Origin: Methanoculleus horonobensis
Lineage (GTDB): Archaea > Halobacteriota > Methanomicrobia > Methanomicrobiales > Methanoculleaceae
Direction of reading: 5' to 3'
DNA length: 64,000 nucleotides
Assembly (NCBI RefSeq): GCF_001602375.1
Contig: NZ_BCNY01000007.1
Span: 1 to 64,000, forward strand
Shown: positions 45,692 to 56,428 of the stretch, one piece after another
How the letters are laid out: each line of letters begins with the position of its first letter
How positions within the stretch are numbered: the stretch's first letter is position 1
Program-made: the position numbers and the translations under genes
Notes under the pieces: generated by a model
Seen by the model: the letters and a program-made list of their open reading frames with translations, nothing else
Databases searched by the model: none
What the model was told of the DNA's origin: nothing

Positions 45692-47680
45692 ATGAGCGAA
45701 TCGTTGAGAGTGATCTTGATCGGGGAGAATCCCGGCGACGCCCCGGATATCCGGGAGATGCTTGGAGGGTGCGGGCGCGAGGTTGAATTGCTGTACTGCG
45801 AGCGCCCCGAAGACGGGCTTACTCCCGTGCTGGAAGGCGGGGTCGGGGTGGTCCTCCTCGACCTCGACTTCCCGGACGGCCGGGGAATGGGAATCTTCGA
45901 CCGCCTGCGCCGGACGGCCCCCGACGTCCCGGTCATCGTGCTCACCGCGGCGGGAGAAGACCCCGCCGCGCTCCACGCGATGCAGAACGGCGCGCAGGAT
46001 TACCTGGTCAAGGAAAAGACCGACGGGGAACTGCTCTGCCGGGCTGTGCGGTACGCAGAGGAACGGACGCGGGTGGAGGCCGCGCTCCGGCACTCGGAGA
46101 CGATGTACCGGAGGCTCGTCGAGAACCTCAACGAGGGCGTCATCGCCGTCGACGAGACCGGTTACATCACCTTCGCAAACCCCCGCATGGGGGAGATCCT
46201 CGGCTGCCCCGCGGAACGCCTGGTCGGCTCGCCGGTCGCCGGGTTCTTCGACGCTCCCGGCCGGGCGGGCTTTGCTCCCGCGAATCCCTTCTGCCGGGAG
46301 ACCGATGAGAGGCAGGAGTTCGAACTGGATCTCCTCCACTGCGACGGCGGACACGTCCACGCGCTCGTGGTCACGTCGCCGGTCACCGACGAGTCAGGCA
46401 GGTTCCGGGGCTCGATCGCCGGTATCATGGATATCACCGAGCGCAAGCGCGCCGAAGAGGAACTCCGGATCCGGAACGAGCACCTCACGATGCTCAACCA
46501 GGTCATCGGCGTCACGGCCGCCTCCCTCTCTCTTGCCGGGCTCCTGGAGGAGTCGCTCGAGAAGACGCTCGAACTGATGAGGCTCGACGTCGGCATCGTC
46601 TACATGCTCGACTCCGAACGAAAACGGGCGCTGCTGCAGCACCAGAACGGACTCCCCGGAAAGGCCCTGGCCCGGCACCGCCTGATCAAGGTCCACCACT
46701 GGCCGTTCAACTTCATCTTCATCGCCGGCCAGCCCCGCTACATCGAGCAGCAGGCCGACCCGAGCTCCATCGAGATGAGCATACTCCGGGAACTCGAGGT
46801 CTCCGCGCTCGCCTGCATCCCCCTCGTCGCGGAATCGGTCGTCGTCGGCGCGGTATACGCCGGCAGCCGGACGAAGACGTCCTTCTCCCGGGATGAGAGG
46901 GAACTTCTCGAGACGATAGGCCAGGAGATCGGGTCGGGGATCCTGAAAGGGATGCTGCACAAGAAACTCGAGGCGGCCAACCGGGAGGCGAACCTCTACC
47001 TCGACATCATGACGCACGACATCAAGAACGCCGAGAACGTCTCGAACCTCTACACTGACCTCCTCCTCGAGATACTGGAAGGAGAGGCCGCGCTCTACGC
47101 GAGAAAGATCCGGAGCAGCATCGAGAGGAGCGCCGAGATCCTCGGCAACGTCACCACGATCCGCCGCATCCACCACGACTCGCCCGACGCCGGGCAGATC
47201 GACCTCGCCACCGTCATCAGGGAGGGGGTCGCCGCCTTCCCCGACGTCGCGATCGAGGTTGCAGGGGGCACCTCCGCCCGGGTCTGGGCTGACGACCTGC
47301 TCTGTGAGGTCTTCACGAACCTCATCCGGAACGCCGTCAAGTTCGGCGGCGGGGACGTCCGGATCGCCATCCGCGTGGAGGATTACGATGGCGAGAGCGT
47401 GCTGGTCTCGGTCGAGGATACCGGGCCGGGGATACCCGATCCCATGAAGGAGTCGATCTTTCACCGGTTTGAGCGGGGATGGGTCGGGGGATACGGCGAC
47501 GGCCTCGGCCTCTTCATCGTCCGGACGCTGGTGGAGAGGTACGGCGGCACCATCCGGGTGGAGGATCGGGTGGAGGGGCGGCCGGATCTCGGTACGGCGT
47601 TCCGGTTCACCCTCCGCGAGGTTCTCCCCGCCGGTGACGACGAGGGCGATGACTTCCCGGACGAAGAGGACTGCGAGTAA
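45692..47680 (+). CDS. Hybrid sensor histidine kinase (REC-PAS-GAF-HisKA-HATPase)
   Basis: A 662-residue kinase: receiver domain (about 1-120, phosphoacceptor Asp in LLDLDFPD), PAS (about 135-255), GAF (about 275-420), a dimerisation region with phospho-His in MTHDIKN, then HATPase with N box NLIRNAVKFGG and G boxes GPGIPD and GYGDGLGLF. No membrane segment, so cytoplasmic. I chose the ATG at 45692; a GTG at 45551 would add 47 unconserved residues. A TATA (ggtataaatt, about 45503-45512) is upstream. Confidence 0.88.
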   Translation: MSESLRVILIGENPGDAPDIREMLGGCGREVELLYCERPEDGLTPVLEGGVGVVLLDLDFPDGRGMGIFDRLRRTAPDVPVIVLTAAGEDPAALHAMQNGAQDYLVKEKTDGELLCRAVRYAEERTRVEAALRHSETMYRRLVENLNEGVIAVDETGYITFANPRMGEILGCPAERLVGSPVAGFFDAPGRAGFAPANPFCRETDERQEFELDLLHCDGGHVHALVVTSPVTDESGRFRGSIAGIMDITERKRAEEELRIRNEHLTMLNQVIGVTAASLSLAGLLEESLEKTLELMRLDVGIVYMLDSERKRALLQHQNGLPGKALARHRLIKVHHWPFNFIFIAGQPRYIEQQADPSSIEMSILRELEVSALACIPLVAESVVVGAVYAGSRTKTSFSRDERELLETIGQEIGSGILKGMLHKKLEAANREANLYLDIMTHDIKNAENVSNLYTDLLLEILEGEAALYARKIRSSIERSAEILGNVTTIRRIHHDSPDAGQIDLATVIREGVAAFPDVAIEVAGGTSARVWADDLLCEVFTNLIRNAVKFGGGDVRIAIRVEDYDGESVLVSVEDTGPGIPDPMKESIFHRFERGWVGGYGDGLGLFIVRTLVERYGGTIRVEDRVEGRPDLGTAFRFTLREVLPAGDDEGDDFPDEEDCE

Positions 47681-47787
47681 AATTTCGTGTTGAGATCGGT
47701 GCGCCGTCGGCGTTTCGTCGGAGCCCGGGCTGACGATTGCTACCGGGATCAAAAGGCTTAAGAACGCGGAAAACATCATTCCCCATC

Positions 47788-48273
47788 GTGACACCAACCT
47801 ACGTCCGAATCATCCAGTTCGTCGTGGCGGTAGGGGTCAGTCTCGCAGCCGGGTGGATCGGTTCGATCTTCACGATGTCGGCGATCTCCACCTGGTATGC
47901 CGGTCTTGTAAAACCCGAATTGAATCCACCGTCATGGGTCTTCGGCCCTGTCTGGACGGTGCTCTACATCCTCATGGGCATCGCGCTCTATCTGGTCTGG
48001 AGCAAGGGATGGGGGCACAAGAACGTGCAGGTCGCGACGGCAATCTTCGGCGTGCAACTGGTCTTGAACGTCCTCTGGTCGTATCTCTTCTTCGGGATAC
48101 AGGCCCCGTTCCTGGCGTTTGTCGAGATCGTCATCCTCTGGATCGCAATCCTCATGACGATTGCCGCCTTCTACCGCGTCTCGGTCCCCGCGGCGATCCT
48201 GCTCGTCCCTTACTTCCTCTGGGTGAGTTTCGCGGCCTACCTCAACTACGGCATCTACGTCCTCAACCCATAG
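47788..48273 (+). CDS. tspO: TspO/MBR family membrane protein
   Basis: A 161-residue five-helix membrane protein with WYAGLVKPELNPPSWVFGPVWTVLY, the TspO signature. Family members bind porphyrins and related tetrapyrroles. Start is a GTG at 47788, with a TATA-like element about 30 bases upstream implying a leaderless mRNA. Length fits the family exactly. Confidence 0.93.
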   Translation: MTPTYVRIIQFVVAVGVSLAAGWIGSIFTMSAISTWYAGLVKPELNPPSWVFGPVWTVLYILMGIALYLVWSKGWGHKNVQVATAIFGVQLVLNVLWSYLFFGIQAPFLAFVEIVILWIAILMTIAAFYRVSVPAAILLVPYFLWVSFAAYLNYGIYVLNP

Positions 48274-48391
48274 AGGACGCGCTCATCCGGATCGTCGGGT
48301 GCAAAGGCAGGTTCGCGCCGATGCACCTGCACCCCCCGGAGAGTGGCAGCCGTGCTCCCGCGTGGAGACACAAAAAGAATCGAGAGAATTT

Positions 48392-48994
48392 TTACTGCTT
48401 TTCTATCTGCCGCCAGACATGGGCGAACCGCTGGAACGCGGTATAGTGCCCCAGGAAACCGAATATGACGAGGAGCCACCCGAGGTAGTTCAGGCCGTAG
48501 ACCTCTCCCGGTATCAGCACCGTGAGGGCGCCTGCGATGATGATCAGCACCAGCCGATCCGCCCGGCCGAGGATCCCGCCGTAGAACCTCCCCACCCCGA
48601 CGGCCTGCGCCTGGGTGCCGAGGTAGGAGGACATCAGCACGCCGGTCAGCGCGAAGACGCCGATCTGCCAGGGTGCGGCCCCGCCTGCAAATATCCCGGT
48701 GATGATGAATATATCGGCGTAGCGGTCGATGACGTGGTCGAGGAAGTCCCCGCGGATGCCGGCGATCCCCATATCGCGTGCGAGCGCCCCGTCGAGGGCG
48801 TCGAAGACGGCGTTGAACGCGACCATGATGGTGCCGAAGACGACTCCCCCGGCATAGAAGGCGATACCCGCAAGCGCCGAGACGAGGAACGACGCAATCG
48901 TCAGCGCGTTCGGGGTGACTCCGATCCTGCGCATCAGGTTCACCACGGGCTGGATGATCCCCTGCACATGCGGCCGGAACTGGTCGAGCGTCAT
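48392..48994 (-). CDS. CDP-alcohol phosphatidyltransferase (archaetidylinositol phosphate synthase type)
   Basis: A 200-residue membrane enzyme with the CDP-alcohol signature DALDGALAR-x8-G-x3-D-x3-D and about five further hydrophobic helices. The methanogen version joins CDP-archaeol and inositol-1-phosphate in polar lipid synthesis. The 4-base overlap with the AK6-like gene puts it at the end of a long minus-strand operon. Confidence 0.85.
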   Translation of the reverse strand: MTLDQFRPHVQGIIQPVVNLMRRIGVTPNALTIASFLVSALAGIAFYAGGVVFGTIMVAFNAVFDALDGALARDMGIAGIRGDFLDHVIDRYADIFIITGIFAGGAAPWQIGVFALTGVLMSSYLGTQAQAVGVGRFYGGILGRADRLVLIIIAGALTVLIPGEVYGLNYLGWLLVIFGFLGHYTAFQRFAHVWRQIEKQ

Positions 48995-49503
48995 CTCCCG
49001 ACCTCCAGGTAGTCCGACCAGTCGATGGAGCCGTAGGACGGCGAGAGTTCTCCCCGGACGAACCGCTCGATCCGGTCGGCACAGTCGCCGACGGCAAGAT
49101 CGGTCGTGTCCACTTCGAGAACGTGCTCGTCCGGATGCTCCTCGAGCGTCTCGACCAGGATGACGTCGAGCGCCTCCGCCTCGACGTTCTCCGCGACCTT
49201 CTCCTCCGGGTAGTCCCTCGGGGCGAGGCGCGCGGCGAGGACGTCCGGCCGGCACCGGAGCACCACCACCCGGTCGCAGGGGAGGAGGTGGGCGAGGTGG
49301 CCTTCGACAAACCCGTCGACGGGCTCGAACTCCTCCACCCACCGGTCGACATCCACCACCAGCGTCTGGCGGCGAGAGTCCTCTTCGATGACGTAGGGGC
49401 GCACCGTATCCGTCAGCCGGACGACCGTATGGCCGCGCCGTTCGAGTTCGGCCGCGATGGATGTCTTCCCGGTTCCCGGCGTGCCGGTGATGCCCGTCAT
49501 CAT
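48991..49503 (-). CDS. AK6/Fap7-type adenylate kinase
   Basis: A 170-residue P-loop kinase (GTPGTGKTS) with the short NMP- and LID-like segments of the archaeal/eukaryotic AK6 family (DRVVVLRCRPDVLAARL, and PEEKVAENVEAEALDVIL). AK6 in eukaryotes aids small-subunit ribosome maturation as well as having AMP kinase activity; archaeal function is less clear. It overlaps hisC by 4 bases. Confidence 0.88.
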   Translation of the reverse strand: MMTGITGTPGTGKTSIAAELERRGHTVVRLTDTVRPYVIEEDSRRQTLVVDVDRWVEEFEPVDGFVEGHLAHLLPCDRVVVLRCRPDVLAARLAPRDYPEEKVAENVEAEALDVILVETLEEHPDEHVLEVDTTDLAVGDCADRIERFVRGELSPSYGSIDWSDYLEVGR

Positions 49504-50558
49504 ATCTTCTTTACCGCCTCGAGGAATCGAATGTTCTCCCAGTCTTCACCGATGCTGACCCTGATGAAATGATCCCCGAGTCCGGGGAAACTGGTGCAGG
49601 ATCGGACGAGGACGCCCTTCGCCGCGAGGCGTTCCGTTGCCTCGTCCCCGGTCCGGGGGTCGACGTCGATCATGACAAAGTTTGCGTCCGAGGGGTATAC
49701 CCTGAACGGTATCTCTTCGGCGAACCGCCGCCGCCACTCGCGGACGTGGTCACGGGTCTCCCTCACCCGGCCGGTCTCGGCGAGCGCTCCCGCTGCCGCG
49801 GCCGCCGAGACCGAGTTCAGCGCGAACGGGGTTGCCGCCCTCTGGTAGAACGGCTCAAGCCAGGCGGGGACGAACGCGTAGCCGATCCGGAGCCCTGCAA
49901 GAGCGAAGATCTTCGACATCGTCCGCCCGATGACCAGGTTCTCGTACCGCCGCACGAGAGGCCGGTAGTCGATATCCGCAAAATCGACGTAGGCGTTGTC
50001 GAGGAAGAGCAGTCCGTCCATTCCTTCCAGGATTGCCTCGACATCCTCCGGCGGAACCGAGTTCCCCGTGGGGTTGTTCGGAGTGCAGAGGAAGGCGAGT
50101 TTTGCCCCCCGCGAGGCTTCAATGAACGCTGCCGGATCGACCGAGAAGTCGTCTCTCCGGGGGACATTCACGACCCGCGCACCGTGCGCCGCGGCCGCGA
50201 TCCCGTAGAACGAGAAGGTCGGGGTCGAGACGGCCACCTTCTCGCCGGGCTCGACGACCGTCCGGATCACCGTCTCGATGACGCCGTCCATCCCCGCGCC
50301 GGTCACGAACCGGTAGTCGCCGTGGTAGCGGCGGAGGGCTTCGACGAGCGCAGATGCCCGCTCGTCCGGGTAGCGGTTAGTCTCCCGGAGAGCAGTTGCT
50401 GCCGCCTCCAGTACGTCGGCCGAGGCCGGCCGGGGGTTCTCGTTGCTCGCGAGACGGGCCACCCGGTCGAAGCCGTGCTCCCGTGCGACGTCGTCGGCCT
50501 TCTTCGCGTAGGAGTAGCCGCCCGCACCTGTATAACACGCTCTAATCAAGCGCCGCAT
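49500..50558 (-). CDS. hisC: Histidinol-phosphate aminotransferase
   Basis: A 352-residue fold-I aminotransferase with ASNENPRPAS, PNNPTGN and the PLP Lys region GRTMSKIFALAGLRIGY. It catalyses the seventh step of histidine synthesis. Its start overlaps argD by 17 bases. No other his gene is near. Confidence 0.93.
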   Translation of the reverse strand: MRRLIRACYTGAGGYSYAKKADDVAREHGFDRVARLASNENPRPASADVLEAAATALRETNRYPDERASALVEALRRYHGDYRFVTGAGMDGVIETVIRTVVEPGEKVAVSTPTFSFYGIAAAAHGARVVNVPRRDDFSVDPAAFIEASRGAKLAFLCTPNNPTGNSVPPEDVEAILEGMDGLLFLDNAYVDFADIDYRPLVRRYENLVIGRTMSKIFALAGLRIGYAFVPAWLEPFYQRAATPFALNSVSAAAAAGALAETGRVRETRDHVREWRRRFAEEIPFRVYPSDANFVMIDVDPRTGDEATERLAAKGVLVRSCTSFPGLGDHFIRVSIGEDWENIRFLEAVKKI

Positions 50559-51666
50559 TGATCACACCGAGAGCACAGTCGATCTCGTTGTCCGTGATCA
50601 CGAGCGGCGGGATCAGCCGGAGGTTCCCATCGGCGGCGCAGTTCACGAGCACCCCGTTTGCGGCGCAGGTCTGCTGGACCTCCGCGCACCGATCGCCGAT
50701 CGACATACCGATGATCAGGCCGCGGCCACGGGGGTTGTGGCGCGCGAGGCCCTTCTTGAACCGCTCGCCCTTCCGGGTCACGTCGGGGAGGATCTCCTCG
50801 ATGACGCCGATCGTCGCGAGCGCCGTCGCGCAGGCGAGCGGGCCGCCGGCAAAGGTGCTCCCGTGCTCGCCCTTCTTGAACTCGAGCCCCTCGCGGGCGA
50901 CGAGCGCGCCGATGGGGAATCCGCTCGCAAGCCCTTTTGCGGTCGTGACGATGTCGGGAAGAATACCCGCGTGCTGGAAGGCGAACCACTTCCCGGTCCG
51001 GCCCATCCCGGTCTGCACCTCGTCGACGATCATCAGCGCGCCGGTATCGTCGCAGATATCCCGGACGCCCCGGAGGAACTCGTCGGGCGGTATCAGGACG
51101 CCTGCTTCGCCCTGGATCGGCTCGACGAAGACCCCGGCGGTATCCTTATTGACGGCTTTTGCGAGCGCGTCGAGGTCGCCGTAGTCGACGAAGGTGCAGG
51201 GGGTCGAGAGCGGTTCGAACGGCTCCCTTATGGCAGGTTTGTGGGTGACGGCGAGCGACCCGCAGGTCCGGCCGTGGAACCCGTGGGTGAACGCGACGAA
51301 GTTCTTCCGTCCCGTCCGGACACGGGCGAGTTTTATCGCGCCGTCGTTCGCCTCCGCGCCGGAGTTCGAGAAGAACGCCTTCGAAAGCCCCGTGATCCCG
51401 ACGAGTTTCTCCGCGAGTTCTGCCTGGTTCGGGATGTAGTAGAGGTTCGAGCAGTGGATCAGCTCTTTTGCCTGGTTGCAGAGCGCCTCCACTACCAACG
51501 GGTGGCAGTGGCCGGTGCTGCAGACCGCGATACCTGCCACGCAGTCGAGGTATTGCCGTCCCCGGTCGTCCCAGACGCGCGATCCCGCGCCGCGGACGAT
51601 CTTCATCGTCCGGCTAAACGCGGGCATATAGTAGCGTGCATCAAGCACGCGTGAATCTTCTGCCAT
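50542..51666 (-). CDS. argD: Acetylornithine aminotransferase
   Basis: A 374-residue class-III aminotransferase. The PLP Asp is in IVDEVQTGMGRTGK and the Lys in TTAKGLASGFPIG; SNSGAEANDGA and HGRTCGS motifs are those of ArgD. It acts in arginine and possibly lysine synthesis. It is 7 bases after guaAB, within the same operon. Confidence 0.95.
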   Translation of the reverse strand: MAEDSRVLDARYYMPAFSRTMKIVRGAGSRVWDDRGRQYLDCVAGIAVCSTGHCHPLVVEALCNQAKELIHCSNLYYIPNQAELAEKLVGITGLSKAFFSNSGAEANDGAIKLARVRTGRKNFVAFTHGFHGRTCGSLAVTHKPAIREPFEPLSTPCTFVDYGDLDALAKAVNKDTAGVFVEPIQGEAGVLIPPDEFLRGVRDICDDTGALMIVDEVQTGMGRTGKWFAFQHAGILPDIVTTAKGLASGFPIGALVAREGLEFKKGEHGSTFAGGPLACATALATIGVIEEILPDVTRKGERFKKGLARHNPRGRGLIIGMSIGDRCAEVQQTCAANGVLVNCAADGNLRLIPPLVITDNEIDCALGVINAALD

Positions 51667-51673
51667 GATTATC

Positions 51674-52591
51674 TCACTCGTATTCGATCGTCGCCGGGGG
51701 TTTGGGGGTGACGTCGTAGACGACCCGGGCGACGCCGGGGATCTCGGCGGTGATCCGGGTTGCCATCCGCGAGAGCGTCTCGTAGGGGAGGAGCAGCGGG
51801 TCGGCGGTCATCCCGTCCCGTGACCCGACGGCCCGGACGGCGACGATCCAGCCGTGGAGCCGGACGTCTCCCTTGACCCCGGTTCCAAGGCCGATCAGCG
51901 CCGCGAAGCACTGCCAGGGGTGGTACTCCTCCACCAGGCACTCCTCGACGATGGCGTTCGCCTCGCGGACGATCGCGATCTTCTCCTTCGTCACCTCGCC
52001 GAGCACCCGGACGGCGAGCCCCGGGCCCGGGAAGGGCATCCGGTGCTGGATCTCCGCCGGGAGCCCGAGCCCGCCGGCGACCTCGCGGACCTCGTCCTTG
52101 TAGAGGTCGGCAAGCGGTTCGATGACGCCCTTAAACTTGATATCGAGGGGCATGCCGCCGACGTTGTGGTGGCTCTTGATGCCCCCCTCGCTCTCGATGC
52201 GGTCGGGGTATATCGTCCCCTGCAGGAGCATCGTCGCTCCCGTCCGCTTCGCTTCCCGCTCGAAGATCCTGATGAACTTCTCACCGATGGCCTTGCGCTT
52301 CTCTTCGGGGTCGACAATGCCCGCGAGAGCCTCGAAGAACTCGTCCGCAGCATCCACGACGCGGAGGTTCGCGTCGGCAAAGAGCGACCGAATCCGTCCG
52401 GTCTCTCCCTTCCGCATGAGGCCTGTGTCCACGTATATCGGGACGAGGCGGTCGCCTATCGCGCGGGTCGCGAGCGCCGCGCAGACCGACGAGTCCACGC
52501 CGCCGGAGAGTGCCATCACGACCTTTTCTTCGCCGGCAGCATCGCGTATCTCGCCGACTGCCCGGTCGATAAACTTCTCGACGTTTACCAT
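51674..52591 (-). CDS. guaAB: GMP synthase subunit B (ATP-pyrophosphatase)
   Basis: A 305-residue ATP-PPase plus dimerisation domain, with the PP-loop ALSGGVDSS and the end KPPATIEYE. As in most archaea the glutaminase is a separate protein, which is not encoded here. It makes GMP from XMP. It sits 9 bases after pyrG. Confidence 0.95.
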   Translation of the reverse strand: MVNVEKFIDRAVGEIRDAAGEEKVVMALSGGVDSSVCAALATRAIGDRLVPIYVDTGLMRKGETGRIRSLFADANLRVVDAADEFFEALAGIVDPEEKRKAIGEKFIRIFEREAKRTGATMLLQGTIYPDRIESEGGIKSHHNVGGMPLDIKFKGVIEPLADLYKDEVREVAGGLGLPAEIQHRMPFPGPGLAVRVLGEVTKEKIAIVREANAIVEECLVEEYHPWQCFAALIGLGTGVKGDVRLHGWIVAVRAVGSRDGMTADPLLLPYETLSRMATRITAEIPGVARVVYDVTPKPPATIEYE

Positions 52592-52600
52592 GCTCTCATT

Positions 52601-54190
52601 TCACCTGATCTCTGATCTTGATTTATTCTTCTTGCATGCCTCTACAAAGCCGATGTAGGGTGGGGAGGGGTTTGTCGGGCTCGATTTGAACTCGGGGTGG
52701 AACTGCGTCGCGAGGTAGAAGGGGTGATCCGGGATCTCGCAGACCTCCATCCGCGGCCCGCAGGTCCCCGAGAAGACAAGCCCGGCGCCTTTGAGATCGG
52801 CGATGAACTCCGGGTTCACCTCGTAGCGGTGGCGGTGTCGTTCCACGATTGCCGTCTTGCCGTAAAGACCGGCAACATTCGTCCCTTCCTTGAGAGTGAC
52901 GTCGCAGTTCCCGAGGCGCATCGTGCCCCCGAGGTCGCTGACGTCCTCCTGCTCGGGGAGGATGGCGATGACGTGCGTCCCCTCTCCCATCTCCTCGCTC
53001 GTGGCGTTCTCGATGCCGAGAACATGCCGGGCATACTCGATCACCGAGAGCTGGAACCCGAGGCAGAGGCCGAGGTAGGGCTTGTTGTTCTCGCGGGCAT
53101 ACTGGATCGCCCGGATCTTCCCCTCGATGCCGCGCTTCCCGAACCCGCCCGGGATCAGGATGCCGTCGACGTCGGCGAGATCACGGGGCTCGAACGTCTC
53201 CGCGTCCAGCCAGCGGATGTTCACCTCGGTGGAGAGCGCTCTCCCGGCATGCTTGAGCGACTCCTTGATGGACATGTAAACGTCCTCGATCCCGTACTTG
53301 CTGACGATGGCGACCGTCACCCGGTTCGTATACTCCTGCGAGACGACCCGGTACCACGCGGTATCCGGTTCCCGGTTCTCGAGGGAGAGGTAACTGCAGA
53401 CGACGTCCGCGAGCCCTTCCTTCTCCAGTTCCATCGGGATCTGGTAGATGTCCGGGGCGTCCTTTGCGGAGACGACGGCTTTTACCGGGACATCGGTGAA
53501 GGTGGATATCTTCTTCTTCGTCTGCGGCCCGATCACGTCGCTGCTCCTCGCGACGATGATGTCGGGCTGCAGCCCGAGTTCACGGAGCGCCTTCACCGAG
53601 TGCTGCGTGGGTTTGGTCTTGAAGTCCCCCATCGTGTCCATCGGGACCAGGGTGACATGCACGAGGAGCATATCCTCCGGTGCGAGTTCGCCGTGCATCT
53701 GCCGGACGGCCTCGAGAAACGGCATGCTCTCGATATCGCCGACAGTCCCGCCGACCTCGACCATGCAGATGTCCGCAACCCTGCCGCCGTTTGCCTCCTC
53801 ATTGGCCGCGCGGCTGATGCAGTGCCTGATCTCGTCGGTGATGTGGGGGATGATCTGGACGGTCGCGCCGAGGAAATCCCCGCGCCGCTCCTTCTCGATG
53901 ACGTTCCGGTAGACCTTGCCCGTCGTGATGTTGTGGATCGATTTCAGGTTGATGTCTAAGAACCGCTCGTAGTTGCCCAGGTCGAGGTCGACTTCCCCTC
54001 CGTCGGAGAGGACGAAGACTTCACCGTGCTGGGCGGGGTTCATGGTGCCGGCGTCGATGTTCAGGTACGGATCGATCTTCACCGCCGTTACCAGGTAGCC
54101 GCGGTTTTTCAAGAGGCGGCCGATGGATGCGGTGGTGATGCCTTTTCCGAGCCCGCTCATGACGCCGCCGGTTACAACGATATACTTCAA
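52601..54190 (-). CDS. pyrG: CTP synthase
   Basis: A 529-residue CTP synthase with the synthetase domain ([31 protein letters not shown]) and a class-I glutaminase domain (LGLCLGFQ Cys, and HPEF with the His/Glu pair). It forms CTP from UTP and Gln. The family begins MKYIVVTGG; here that Met codon is TTG at 54190, with GGAGGGG ten bases upstream. The gene leads the operon pyrG-guaAB-argD-hisC-AK6-AIP synthase. Confidence 0.95.
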   Translation of the reverse strand: MKYIVVTGGVMSGLGKGITTASIGRLLKNRGYLVTAVKIDPYLNIDAGTMNPAQHGEVFVLSDGGEVDLDLGNYERFLDINLKSIHNITTGKVYRNVIEKERRGDFLGATVQIIPHITDEIRHCISRAANEEANGGRVADICMVEVGGTVGDIESMPFLEAVRQMHGELAPEDMLLVHVTLVPMDTMGDFKTKPTQHSVKALRELGLQPDIIVARSSDVIGPQTKKKISTFTDVPVKAVVSAKDAPDIYQIPMELEKEGLADVVCSYLSLENREPDTAWYRVVSQEYTNRVTVAIVSKYGIEDVYMSIKESLKHAGRALSTEVNIRWLDAETFEPRDLADVDGILIPGGFGKRGIEGKIRAIQYARENNKPYLGLCLGFQLSVIEYARHVLGIENATSEEMGEGTHVIAILPEQEDVSDLGGTMRLGNCDVTLKEGTNVAGLYGKTAIVERHRHRYEVNPEFIADLKGAGLVFSGTCGPRMEVCEIPDHPFYLATQFHPEFKSSPTNPSPPYIGFVEACKKNKSRSEIR

Positions 54191-54327
54191 GCTCTCGTTC
54201 CCCTCCGGTTGTGCCGGATGCTCTATCTTATGTATGTGATCTCGGGTATTGAGAATGTATTGTTCCGGCGGTCCCGGGGGAATCCCCGCGGGCGCAAAGA
54301 GGGCTTCGCCGGACGGGCGTTTCGGCG

Positions 54328-54738
54328 TTATCCCTCGATGACTGCGAACGATGTCGATGTCCGGGAAAGAAGCGCATCGTCCGCCGCGTTCCTGACCTCT
54401 CCGTCTGCAAACGCCACCCGGCGGCCTTTGCGGACGACCCTCCCGGTGGCGACGATCGTCCCCGTGCTGACACCCTTTATGAAACTGGTGTGCTCGTCGA
54501 TCGTGGCGATCCTCTCGTTCTCGGAGAGAAGGGTATAGAGTGCAAGCGCAATCGCCTCGTCGGCGAGCGCCACGTAGACCCCGCCCTGGAGCCACCCGGC
54601 GCCGTTTAGCATATCCGGCCGGACCTCCATGCTGAGGCGGGCGCGCCCGTCGCCGTACTCGTCCACATCTATCCCCATCAGTTTGAAGAAAGGATTCGCG
54701 TCCCTGCCTACCCGTTTCAGTTCGTCAATGTAGCCCAC
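54328..54738 (-). CDS. PaaI-type hotdog-fold thioesterase
   Basis: A 136-residue single hotdog domain with [22 protein letters not shown], the PaaI pattern with its acidic catalytic residue, and a C-terminal [17 protein letters not shown]-type strand. Start is taken as GTG at 54738 because GGAGGTG sits nine bases upstream; a longer frame to 54774 has no matching sequence. Substrate acyl-CoA unknown. Confidence 0.8.
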   Translation of the reverse strand: MGYIDELKRVGRDANPFFKLMGIDVDEYGDGRARLSMEVRPDMLNGAGWLQGGVYVALADEAIALALYTLLSENERIATIDEHTSFIKGVSTGTIVATGRVVRKGRRVAFADGEVRNAADDALLSRTSTSFAVIEG

Positions 54739-55001
54739 GCGACCACACCTCCCTCCCGGAGGATTTGGGGCCAATCGGGATAAACGTTATGAGTACCAGT
54801 GCCGGATACGAGATCCGGTGCGTTTAACCTCCCGTTTTTCCGGCGGCAGGATCCGCTGCCGCGTCACTGTCCTGAGATGCCCTTTTTAGAAGAGGTCATC
54901 CTTTCGCGCGGCATATAGTGGATCGATTGACCTCTCCCGGCCTGGGTGGGCCGGAGAAGATATAACAACAAATATCTCTTCGCCTCTCCACCAATAGTGG
55001 T

Positions 55002-56177
55002 ATGGAAGAAGCGTGGCAGCCCGAAGCGCTCCGCAACAGGCGACTCGAGCAGCTCCGGGCTACCATGGATGATTATATCGCGAAGAATACCGGACAGGTC
55101 GAGGGGAACCTCCCGGTCTTCTTCGGTCACGTCGCCGCCACGCTCGACAAGACGTTTCCCGAGCTCGACGACAGGACATATGACGACTTCATCGATGCGA
55201 CCGCATCCGCACTTCTCAACGTCACGCGCGAGGCTCCTACCCCGGAGTTTCTCGAGAAGGTTCTGCGGCACGCCATGGGGAACAAGCGGCGTCGAAAGGG
55301 ACGGGCAACACTCGACGTGATTGTGGGCCTGAAGTTGATCGACTCCGGCAACTACTACCAGGCGATCGAGTATCTTACTCCTCACAAGGGTTACGACGGT
55401 CGCATCAACGCTGCAATCGCCTACTGTTACTATGCCCTCTCCCTCGCGAAGAACCAGAAGTCGAGGGTTCGCCCCGACGACCTGGAACTGCACGCCCGCG
55501 AGGAGATCCTGAACATCTCGCGTGTCCGCGCCCCGCTCAACCGTCTCGGGCTCTTCAATCGGAAAGACAGCCGGCTGAACACGATCTTCTGGTTCATGCT
55601 GGACCTGGCGTTCGGCTGGTTCCCGAGCGAGCCGGAGTTCTACCGCATGGGCATCACGAAAACGAAGGACGACGGCGAGATCGAGCGCCGCAACCTCCTC
55701 CTTACCCATGCAACGGAGCGCTTCTCGGATGACAGGTTCTTCCTTGCGGAGGCGTTCAACACCCATGTGGAGTTGCGCAACGGGAGCGGTGCCGCCGCCG
55801 TCGTCAAACAGATGATGCAGCAGTATCCCGACGATCTCGAACCGCTCTATTACGGGATGAAACTCGCGATCCTCGGAGCTCAGTCAAGGTCCTACGCGAG
55901 TTTCCGGAAACTGGCGATCTTAAAGGAGTTCCCCCGGTACCTGCTTCTGGCGCTCGATACCGTCTTCGAAGTCATGTGCAACCACAAATCGGAGAGTTAC
56001 TTCTGCTTCGAGGAGGCAAAGAAGGCTTCTCCCGGGCGGGACTACTACATCATGACGCTGGAATACATCCTCCGTGACTTCATCGAAGGGGACGAAGAGC
56101 GGGCGAAACGCGCAAGGTCCACGCTCTTCACGTCCGTGGATCAGTACTGTATGCAGGTCCTGAAGATAAGGGGGTGA
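55002..56177 (+). CDS. Helical repeat-like protein, function unknown
   Basis: A 391-residue soluble protein, mostly alpha-helical with TPR-like pairs (SGNYYQAIEYLTPHKGYDGRI..., LAEAFNTHVELRNGSGAAAVV). No signal peptide or catalytic motif. The TATA-like aacaaatatc about 25 bases upstream suggests a short leader. I do not recognise a named family; a protein-protein scaffold role is the only inference. Confidence 0.6.
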   Translation: MEEAWQPEALRNRRLEQLRATMDDYIAKNTGQVEGNLPVFFGHVAATLDKTFPELDDRTYDDFIDATASALLNVTREAPTPEFLEKVLRHAMGNKRRRKGRATLDVIVGLKLIDSGNYYQAIEYLTPHKGYDGRINAAIAYCYYALSLAKNQKSRVRPDDLELHAREEILNISRVRAPLNRLGLFNRKDSRLNTIFWFMLDLAFGWFPSEPEFYRMGITKTKDDGEIERRNLLLTHATERFSDDRFFLAEAFNTHVELRNGSGAAAVVKQMMQQYPDDLEPLYYGMKLAILGAQSRSYASFRKLAILKEFPRYLLLALDTVFEVMCNHKSESYFCFEEAKKASPGRDYYIMTLEYILRDFIEGDEERAKRARSTLFTSVDQYCMQVLKIRG

Positions 56178-56428
56178 TGGAGGATGGTTGTTATGCTGCA
56201 AAGTCTCTCTCCCCGGCGGGGGATCCTGTGTTCCGCATTCTGGTCGCGTATGGCTTCAAGCAGGCGCCGCTATGCTGGAGTTTCTCTGGATTATCGGTTA
56301 AATGACCCCTTTTCTAAAATAACGGGGAGAGACAGAACGATGCATATATCTATCTCAAAGGGCAAAATCTCCTGTGAGCGGCGCTTTCAGGCCCGAATAA
56401 CCAGATATGCCGTGGAGGATCGGTTACG

